A DNA stretch of 18,917 nucleotides, from positions 1 to 18,917 of the forward strand of contig CAZFQJ010000020.1 of the NCBI GenBank assembly GCA_964520875.1, in the 5' to 3' direction. The notes beneath the pieces were generated by a model. The model ran no database searches and was not told the DNA's origin. It worked only from the letters and a program-made list of their open reading frames with translations. The DNA comes from SIG673 sp964520875. GTDB lineage: Bacteria > Bacillota > Clostridia > Oscillospirales > CAG-272. Below, piece by piece: positions 12,955 to 18,917 of the stretch (the stretch's first letter is position 1; each line of letters begins with the position of its first letter). Both the position numbers and the translations under genes were made by a program.

Positions 12955-15442
12955 TATTTCAAACGGCGCTCATTACGGGTGCCGTTTTCGGGTTGCTTCG
13001 GTATATGTACTGAGCGCTCCGTTCCACCTCGACCGCCCGTTCGATTACAAGATAACGAGCGAGCTTGACGTCATCGCAGGCGATTTTGTCGCCGTTCCGT
13101 TCGGAGGGGGAAACCGCCCCGAGACCGCTTTGGTCGTATGCGTCTCCGAAAAAGACGCCGATGAGGCTTCAAAGCTTAAACCGTTATCCGGCGTTCTCAG
13201 CCGCGAGCTTTCGCTTTCGTCGGAAGGACTTGCGCTTGTGGATTTCTTAAAAGAAAGAACATTCTGCACGACGGGAGACGCGGTAAGGACCATAACGCCG
13301 GCGGCGGCGTTTTCAAAGCTCTGCGAATACGTAAGCTGTATCCGCGAGCTTCCGGAATACTATCCGTCCGGATCTCCAGAGCATAGCGTTTACGAGTTTG
13401 TAAGAACGCATTTCAACTGTACAAAGGAAGCGCTCTTTGGCGCTCTCGGAGCCAGAAAAGCCTCTTCGGCTCTAAAGACTTTGATATCCTCGGGCGTTCT
13501 CGATTCCGCCATAGGTGTAAAAGAAGCCTCTAACATTAAGTATACCGTCTGCTACTCTGCGGCGATAACCGAATCGGAATTCGAAGAACTGCTCGAAAAG
13601 AAGCAGATACGCTCAAACAAGCATGCCGATATATTAAGGTATCTTTTTGAGTACGGAAAAACGGAATATTCCGAGCTTACAGACGCCGTACATGTGACCT
13701 CCGCGCAGATACGCGCAGTCCTCGAAAAAGGCTATATCATAGCCGAAAAGATCGAAAACTACCGTATCCCCTACCCTTGCAAAAAAGGAGACTCCGAGAT
13801 CTCTTTAAACGATCAACAGTCTCGCGCGACAGACACGCTCGTTTCGCTTACGAGGAGCGGAGAACCCAAGGCGGCGCTTCTCTACGGAGTTACCGGAAGC
13901 GGAAAAACCCAAGTCATACGCGCGGTAATGGAAAATATCATAAAAAGCGGCAGATCCGTCATACTTCTCGTCCCCGAGATCTCGCTGACGCCGCAAACTA
14001 TCGCATTCTTTTCCGCAAGCTTCGGCGAACGTACCGCGGTCGTCCACTCCGGACTTTCGGCGGGCGAACGCTTTGACGCTTGGAGAAGGATAAAAAGAGG
14101 CGAGGTAGACGTTTGCATAGGTACGAGATCGGCGGTATTCGCGCCATTCGAAAATCTCGGACTCATCGTTATGGACGAAGAGCAGGAACACACATACAAA
14201 TCGGATTCATCTCCGAGATATCACGCAAAGGACGTTGCGGGCTTCCGTTGCGGAAAACATAACGCAACGCTTCTGCTCGCGTCCGCCACGCCTTCTCTTG
14301 AAAGCTATCACAAAGCCGTAAACGGAACGTACACGCTTGCCGAGCTTACCGAGCGCTTCGGAAACGCACGTATTCCCAAAACAGAGATAATAGACATGAG
14401 GACCGAGGGAAAGAACGGAAACCTCTCTCTTTTCAGCACCGCGCTCATAAACGAACTGAAAAGCAATTTTGAGAACGGAAAACAGTCCATACTTTTTCTC
14501 AACCGCCGCGGATATCATAGCTTTATGAGTTGTCCGTCCTGCGGAAACGTATTTGTTTGTCCGCATTGCAGCGTTTCGCTCACCCACCATTTCTCGCGTT
14601 TTAACGACAAAGGATATCTTTTATGCCACTACTGCGGGTACAAGACCGACGTACCGAAGGAATGTCCGGAATGTCAAAATAAAAACATGCGTTTCATGGG
14701 ATTCGGCACTCAGCTTGCCGAAGAGCAATTAAAAAAGCTTTTACCCGAGGCAAAGGTGCTCCGCATGGACGCCGATACTACGAATGGAAAATTTTCTTAC
14801 GACGAGATACTCGGAAAATTCAGAAAAGGGGAAGCGGACATTCTTCTCGGAACTCAGATGGTGACAAAGGGACACGATTTTCCTGCGGTCACGCTCGTCG
14901 GAATGTTATCGGCGGACCAATCCCTTTACGTTGACGATTACAGAGCAAACGAACGCACCTTCTCTCTTATCTGTCAGACCGTCGGACGCGCCGGGCGCGG
15001 AAACGACGCCGGTCGCGCTCTTATACAGTGTTACAATCCCGAACACCCCGTGCTCGCTCTTTCCGGGGCTCAGGATTACAGAGCGTTTTACGATAGCGAG
15101 ATAAATCTGCGTAAGGCTCTCGTATTTCCGCCTTTTTGCGATATAGCGGTAATAACCGTAACGACATCAAGCGAGAGCGACGCGTTCACCGCATCAAACA
15201 AACTGCTTGACGAGATAAAAAAGCTCGTTACGGAAGAATACAAGGATATAAAGCTCCAGATATTCGGTCCTTTCGAAGCTCCGGTCTACAAGCTAAATGA
15301 AAAATTCAGGGTAAGACTGGTCATAAAATGTAAAAATAACAAAAGGACGCGTTCGCTCTTCCGAGACGCTCTCCGTTACTTCGGGGCGTCTATGCCGAAA
15401 ACGGTCGTCGCGTCGATAGATATAAACCCGACATCGATTTGA
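12944..15442 (+). CDS. priA: Primosomal replication restart helicase PriA
   Basis: PriA recognises stalled forks and reloads the replisome. The predicted product has 832 residues. An N-terminal DNA-binding domain (SAPFHLDRPFDYKI, then GDFVAVPFGGG) leads to a helicase core with Walker A GVTGSGKT at 315-322. Walker B is DEEQEHTYK at 411-419; the Gln in place of the more usual DEEH is, from memory, common in Clostridia. SATPS and QTVGRAGR follow. Two zinc sites use Cys530, 533, 539, 542, 561, 564, 574 and 577, all present. The ATG at 12944 overlaps the rpoZ stop by 11 bases and has no strong ribosome binding site, which fits coupling. A TTG at 12914 is possible but unsupported. Confidence 0.95.
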   Translation: MYDNISNGAHYGCRFRVASVYVLSAPFHLDRPFDYKITSELDVIAGDFVAVPFGGGNRPETALVVCVSEKDADEASKLKPLSGVLSRELSLSSEGLALVDFLKERTFCTTGDAVRTITPAAAFSKLCEYVSCIRELPEYYPSGSPEHSVYEFVRTHFNCTKEALFGALGARKASSALKTLISSGVLDSAIGVKEASNIKYTVCYSAAITESEFEELLEKKQIRSNKHADILRYLFEYGKTEYSELTDAVHVTSAQIRAVLEKGYIIAEKIENYRIPYPCKKGDSEISLNDQQSRATDTLVSLTRSGEPKAALLYGVTGSGKTQVIRAVMENIIKSGRSVILLVPEISLTPQTIAFFSASFGERTAVVHSGLSAGERFDAWRRIKRGEVDVCIGTRSAVFAPFENLGLIVMDEEQEHTYKSDSSPRYHAKDVAGFRCGKHNATLLLASATPSLESYHKAVNGTYTLAELTERFGNARIPKTEIIDMRTEGKNGNLSLFSTALINELKSNFENGKQSILFLNRRGYHSFMSCPSCGNVFVCPHCSVSLTHHFSRFNDKGYLLCHYCGYKTDVPKECPECQNKNMRFMGFGTQLAEEQLKKLLPEAKVLRMDADTTNGKFSYDEILGKFRKGEADILLGTQMVTKGHDFPAVTLVGMLSADQSLYVDDYRANERTFSLICQTVGRAGRGNDAGRALIQCYNPEHPVLALSGAQDYRAFYDSEINLRKALVFPPFCDIAVITVTTSSESDAFTASNKLLDEIKKLVTEEYKDIKLQIFGPFEAPVYKLNEKFRVRLVIKCKNNKRTRSLFRDALRYFGASMPKTVVASIDINPTSI

Positions 15443-15485
15443 TAAACTTATACCGTCGCACATAAGCGACAGATTGGAATTTGAT

Positions 15486-15965
15486 ATGGCTATACTTAAG
15501 ATACTTAAAGACAACGATCCTACGCTCAGAAAGGTGAGCCGAGAGGTCGAAGCTATCACCCCTCGTATAATAACCCTTCTTGACGACATGAAGGACACGC
15601 TCCACAAGGCTAACGGCTGCGGTCTTGCTGCGGTACAGGTCGGCGTGCTCCGCCGCGTCGTCATAATAGAAGTGGAAGACGGCAAGCTTTACGAACTTAT
15701 AAACCCCGTGATAATAGAACACTCGGAAGAGCTGCAGCATGAGGTCGAGGGCTGCCTCTCGCTTCCCAATCGTTGGGGCGTGACCGTTCGGCCCAAAACC
15801 GTAAAAGTACGCGCAATGGACAGAAACGGAAGATACTACACCCTAACGGGAAGCGATCTGCTCGCACGCGCCATATGCCACGAAACAGATCATCTTGACG
15901 GCGTTCTTTATATCGACAAAGCCGAGCGTATGCTCTCCCCCGAGGAAATAGAGGAGATTTCGTAA
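15486..15965 (+). CDS. def: Peptide deformylase
   Basis: Def removes the formyl group from new N-terminal methionines, the counterpart of the Fmt enzyme encoded next. The product has 159 residues. All three family motifs are intact: GCGLAAVQ at 44-51, EGCLS at 88-92 with the metal ligand Cys90, and HETDH at 132-136 giving the two His ligands and catalytic Glu133. I use the ATG at 15486. A TTG four codons earlier lacks support. The ribosome binding site is weak, and a 5-bp hairpin (15455-15470) lies between priA and def, so translation may depend partly on priA. Only four bases separate its stop from fmt. Confidence 0.95.
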   Translation: MAILKILKDNDPTLRKVSREVEAITPRIITLLDDMKDTLHKANGCGLAAVQVGVLRRVVIIEVEDGKLYELINPVIIEHSEELQHEVEGCLSLPNRWGVTVRPKTVKVRAMDRNGRYYTLTGSDLLARAICHETDHLDGVLYIDKAERMLSPEEIEEIS

Positions 15966-15969
15966 GATC

Positions 15970-16905
15970 ATGCGTATAGTATTCATGGGAACTCCGGAAT
16001 TCTCCGAGACCGTTCTGAAAGCACTCTGCGAAAACGGACAAACGCCGGTCGCAGTCGTAACTAGAGCCGACAAGCCCGCGGGACGCGGTTATACATTAAC
16101 TCAGTCCGCGGTAAAAAAATATGCGCTCACAAGGGAAATAGAGGTACTGCAACCCGAAAAGCTCTCAGATCCGGAATTTGTCTCGCGGCTTACGGAGCTT
16201 AACCCCGACATAATAGTCGTCGTTGCCTACGGAAGGATACTTCCGGAAAGCATACTCTCTCTTCCTAAGTACGGTTGCATAAACGCTCACGCTTCCCTTC
16301 TCCCCGAATACCGCGGAGCCGCGCCCATGCAAAGGGCGATAATGGACGAAAAACAAGAAACGGGCGTTACGGTCATGAAAATGGAAAAAGGTCTTGACAC
16401 GGGAGATATGCTCCTCACTATTAAGACACCCATAACTGACGAGGACGATCTTGAGAGCGTTCACGACCGTCTTGCCGAGCTCAGCGGTAAAGCCATTATA
16501 GAGGCATTGGAGCTTATTTCTTCCGGCAGAGCGGTATTTACACCTCAGGATAATGAAAAAGCCACCTATGCCGAAAAGATCCTCTCAGATGACGAGGTGA
16601 TAGACTTTTCGAGATCTGCGACTGCCATATCCGCTCAGATACGCGCGCTCACCCCGTTTCCTCACGCGCGCTTTATCTATAACGGAAAACGTATAAAGGT
16701 AACCAAAGCGGCAGCTCATACGGAAATAAACACGGAGGAAAAGGTCGCGGGAGAGGTCATTTCGACCAAGGGCGGCGAGATACTCGTTGCCTGCGGAAGC
16801 GGCGCGATAGCGATAAGCGGAGTTTTCCCCGAAAGCAAACGCAGAATGAGCGCAAACGATTTTATAAACGGTTCTAAGATAAAGGTCGGAGACAGGTTGG
16901 AATAA
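15970..16905 (+). CDS. fmt: Methionyl-tRNA formyltransferase
   Basis: Fmt formylates initiator Met-tRNA using 10-formyltetrahydrofolate. The 311-residue length is typical. The N-terminal domain starts MRIVFMGTPEFSETVLKAL and carries NAHASLLPEYRGAAP with the catalytic Asn105 and His107. Asp143 in GLDTGD completes the triad. The C-terminal tRNA-binding domain begins near residue 210 (RSATAISAQIRALTPFPHA) and ends with NDFINGSKIKVGDRLE. A GAGGAG inside the end of def serves as ribosome binding site. Def and Fmt form a matched pair, as in most bacteria. In Bacillus rsmB would follow, but here a small membrane protein does. Confidence 0.96.
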   Translation: MRIVFMGTPEFSETVLKALCENGQTPVAVVTRADKPAGRGYTLTQSAVKKYALTREIEVLQPEKLSDPEFVSRLTELNPDIIVVVAYGRILPESILSLPKYGCINAHASLLPEYRGAAPMQRAIMDEKQETGVTVMKMEKGLDTGDMLLTIKTPITDEDDLESVHDRLAELSGKAIIEALELISSGRAVFTPQDNEKATYAEKILSDDEVIDFSRSATAISAQIRALTPFPHARFIYNGKRIKVTKAAAHTEINTEEKVAGEVISTKGGEILVACGSGAIAISGVFPESKRRMSANDFINGSKIKVGDRLE

Positions 16906-16930
16906 GACGCCGATTTACGGAAGGTATTTT

Positions 16931-17368
16931 ATGTATTTATCTTTGAAAAAGTATTTATTATCGGCAATGAAACGGTTAATTCCGTTCGTTCTGCTTGAAG
17001 CTTTGATATGCCCTTTGTTTTTCACAAATGTCGTAGGCTCCGGAGTATTTACTGTCGTAAATATAGCGGATTTCGTTTGCCTTTTGATACCAGGCGGATA
17101 TTATCTCATTATGTTCTTTATATTCAAAAAGAAATGTAACGATTTTGTTCCGTCGGAAGGCGTTATTGATAATTGGGCAGCCGGTTTTTACAAATATACA
17201 GGCGGAGTAATTATAAAAAATAACGATAAAGAATATTCGACATCGGCATATTTCGGTAACGAAGAATGTAAGGATTTAGTCGGAAAAAGCGTCTCTTATG
17301 CATTATCAACGAAACTTTATTTATATACGAGATCAAGGATTAAGTCAACAAGTTACATCGGTAACTAA
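16931..17368 (+). CDS. Small membrane protein of unknown function
   Basis: I do not recognise this 145-residue protein. Two hydrophobic segments are visible: residues 16-33 (LIPFVLLEALICPLFFTN) and 40-66 (FTVVNIADFVCLLIPGGYYLIMFFIFK). They end in KKK. A soluble C-terminal part of about 75 residues follows, rich in Tyr, Ser and Asn (YKYTGGVIIKNNDKEYSTSAYFGNEE). GGAAGG stands six to seven bases before the ATG, and the gap to fmt is only 25 bases, so it shares the operon transcript. Its base composition is more AT-rich than that of fmt. It looks like an accessory gene added at the end of the housekeeping operon. Confidence 0.75.
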   Translation: MYLSLKKYLLSAMKRLIPFVLLEALICPLFFTNVVGSGVFTVVNIADFVCLLIPGGYYLIMFFIFKKKCNDFVPSEGVIDNWAAGFYKYTGGVIIKNNDKEYSTSAYFGNEECKDLVGKSVSYALSTKLYLYTRSRIKSTSYIGN

Positions 17369-17375
17369 AAAAGTC

Positions 17376-17413
17376 AGGCAGGTAAAGCACAAATGGCTTT
17401 ATCTGCCTTTTTT
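17376..17413 (+). terminator. Operon terminator
   Basis: A 13-bp stem (17376-17388 with 17396-17408, one G-U pair) with a seven-base loop is followed by a run of T to 17413. It closes the yicC-to-fmt operon and marks the boundary to the AT-rich tail of the window. Confidence 0.9.
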
Positions 17414-17697
17414 CTATTCGACCGTATAAATAATTCCAAGCATTCCATTTTATTATGGTAATACCGATTATTATTTCGCTTATAAAAGTTATCATGTATA
17501 GCCAAATATTTAAGCAAGATTTGAAGATTTTTACATAATTTACATATCAAGACTAATATTTCTAAATGTGAGTAATTAATAAAAAAGATATAAAATTAAA
17601 AGCAAAATGCAACTAATATGTGTTAAACAACATCACCATTGAAAAATTCTTGCTTTTCTCAATTATATATAATATCAGAAAAACGACTTATCTTCAA
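17414..17697. other. AT-rich intergenic stretch without recognisable genes
   Basis: These 284 bases contain no supported coding sequence on either strand. A 12-bp palindrome, ATTATATATAAT (17662-17673), lies near the end of the minus-strand gene but is not a convincing terminator. I saw no repeat pair that would mark an attachment site. Confidence 0.5.
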
Positions 17698-18639
17698 TCA
17701 CTCAAATTTTTCATTGATCCATTCAAGCAATTTATTATTCTCTTCGACTGGTAATACAAACAATTCACTTTGAGCTATATTCCGATTTTTAAATGCCTCA
17801 TTATTACTTATGTTTCGGTATTTTTCTAAAATACTATTAACAACAGAGATAACAGTTTCGTCATTTTCTGATCTAGCGGAAAGACATTGAGACATATAAA
17901 TATCAGTATCTATATGCATATTTTTACAATTTTGTTGACATCGTTTATATTCATCTAACGCATATTGAAGTTCGTTTTCTAATCCACCTATATATTCCGG
18001 TATTAAAATAGAAAGTGTTATATATGCTACCGCATTACAAATATTCTCATTTTCATCAAGATAATACTCTTTCCATGTTCTCCCCTGATCACGTGATGAA
18101 ACTGCACTAACTTGATCTAAAATGTAATGCGTATATTCGTGAATTATCGATGATAATATCGTATATTGTGTTTTGTTGTTAGCTATATGAATAGAATTAT
18201 GACTTTTATCGTAAAATCCATTTGAGGAGAATGGATATATGAGAACTTCGCACGGAATAATTTCAAGCAGCCTATTCATTATATCTTGAAACTCAGAAAT
18301 ATTATTCTCACAATACTCTTTTCCAAATTCAGATAACTCATTTATTATCCTATCAGCTTCAGAATCAGTTAGTGCAATAATCCTTTTTTGTGGGTATTTT
18401 CCGTTATACCACAAATGCTCTGCTTCAACAGATTTGTTATTTATGTCTAAGTACAAATATTTTTTACCTTCACCTAAACATACTCTAACAATATATAGCC
18501 ATTCAGATATTTCAATATCCATAGGACGGTCAATATTGATACTATCTTCCAATCCAGAACAACAAACTCGTTCAAGAAGAACTTGCTCCAATTTTATACC
18601 ATTGAAATTCACTTCGTTAAATTGCGGTAATTCAAACAT
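17698..18639 (-). CDS. HExxH metallopeptidase resembling ImmA/IrrE
   Basis: The predicted product has 313 residues and no signal peptide or membrane segment, so it should be cytoplasmic. The centre carries HEYTH at 167-171 (SSIIHEYTHYIL), the zinc-binding HExxH motif. Twenty-five residues later, DENENICNAVAYITLSILIP at 195-214 matches the third-ligand region of ImmA/IrrE peptidases, where EExANxFA..LLMP is usual; Glu196 or Glu198 would be the ligand. ImmA/IrrE enzymes cleave repressors in mobile elements or stress responses. Here no helix-turn-helix partner is visible in the window, and the 160-residue N-terminal and 100-residue C-terminal parts are unfamiliar. GGGGGAAAT precedes the ATG. The gene is much more AT-rich than the operon before it and on the opposite strand, suggesting horizontal origin. 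Confidence 0.75.
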   Translation of the reverse strand: MFELPQFNEVNFNGIKLEQVLLERVCCSGLEDSINIDRPMDIEISEWLYIVRVCLGEGKKYLYLDINNKSVEAEHLWYNGKYPQKRIIALTDSEADRIINELSEFGKEYCENNISEFQDIMNRLLEIIPCEVLIYPFSSNGFYDKSHNSIHIANNKTQYTILSSIIHEYTHYILDQVSAVSSRDQGRTWKEYYLDENENICNAVAYITLSILIPEYIGGLENELQYALDEYKRCQQNCKNMHIDTDIYMSQCLSARSENDETVISVVNSILEKYRNISNNEAFKNRNIAQSELFVLPVEENNKLLEWINEKFE

Positions 18640-18799
18640 TATTTCCCCCGTTTTTACTTATTAGTTTGACATATCCTCACTATCAACCTCTTACTCGCAT
18701 CATAACATGATATTATAAAATCACATGTAATTAAAAAAGATAAAAATCCACAATCAATAGAAAAAACTTTTTATAGTAAAAAATAAAAACTATAAATTC

Positions 18800-18842
18800 A
18801 AAAACAGTAAAAATCTATTATTCAAAGATTTTTACTGTTTTT
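18800..18842. terminator. Perfect bidirectional terminator
   Basis: A 17-bp perfect stem (18800-18816 with 18826-18842) with a nine-base loop has A and T runs at its ends. It lies just beyond the stop of the minus-strand partial gene and upstream of the metallopeptidase gene, so it ends that gene's transcript. Confidence 0.9.
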
Positions 18843-18854
18843 AATCTTTTAGAC

Positions 18855-18917
18855 CTATAAAGTTGGTGCAGTGAATGATGATAAATCCGAACCAAATGCC
18901 TCTTCGATTTCGGCAAA
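18855..18917 (-). CDS. C-terminal end of an unidentified minus-strand protein (partial)
   Basis: Reading the minus strand from the window edge gives FAEIEEAFGSDLSSFTAPTL and then a TAG stop (18857-18855). The frame is open to the edge and a strong terminator follows 12 bases later, which supports a real gene end. Twenty residues are too few to identify it. It lies upstream of the metallopeptidase on the same strand. Confidence 0.55.
   Translation of the reverse strand, partial: FAEIEEAFGSDLSSFTAPTL

Noticed and set aside
17414..17697. Possible attachment site or small RNA in the AT-rich gap
   Set aside because: No direct repeat of a tRNA end, no clear promoter-terminator pair; the AT-rich palindrome is common in such sequence.

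Overview
The window looks like a chromosomal segment from a low-to-moderate GC member of the Clostridia (Firmicutes), probably an uncultured Oscillospirales- or Christensenellales-type gut lineage. The signs are AGGAGG-type ribosome binding sites, TTGACA-17-TATAAT promoters, a CsoR-CopA copper operon, a preQ1-I riboswitch on queT, and the Firmicutes cluster yicC-remA-gmk-rpoZ-priA-def-fmt. The lineage call is inference from family resemblance; no search was run.

Layout. 1-1588: the last bases of a tRNA (probably tRNA-Ser) with its terminator, an unrecognised soluble protein, then a small membrane-anchored protein with an Sm/SH3-like barrel domain. The small protein has its own promoter, a candidate operator and a folded leader. 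1592-4443: a minus-strand copper operon, csoR-copA, under a strong promoter with a CsoR-type operator. Its CopA carries an extra C-terminal copper-chaperone domain preceded by an embedded ribosome binding site and start codon. 4504-5735: a divergent secreted or lipoprotein beta-propeller gene. 5741-7771: dxs (first step of the MEP isoprenoid pathway) on the minus strand. 7825-8418: queT, a queuosine-precursor transporter component, under a compact preQ1-I riboswitch that covers its ribosome binding site.

8442-10092: a probable two-gene unit, a DUF5685-family protein with two aspartate-rich motifs and a J-domain protein ending in nine cysteines. 10125-10661: a multi-pass membrane protein of unknown role. 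10681-17413: the housekeeping operon yicC-remA-gmk-rpoZ-priA-def-fmt, followed by a small membrane protein and a strong terminator. It links RNA turnover, matrix/osmotic regulation, GMP kinase, RNA polymerase omega, replication restart, and formylation/deformylation of initiator methionine. coaBC, often found between rpoZ and priA, is missing.

17414-18917: a markedly AT-rich stretch of different composition. It holds a minus-strand HExxH metallopeptidase resembling the ImmA/IrrE family, a perfect bidirectional terminator, and the last 20 codons of another minus-strand gene. This is the most likely horizontally acquired part.

The best candidates for undescribed biology are the DUF5685/Cys-rich J-protein pair, the CopA-CopZ fusion with an internal start, and the regulated membrane-tethered Sm-like protein. 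No CRISPR array, transposase, integrase or rRNA gene was seen.
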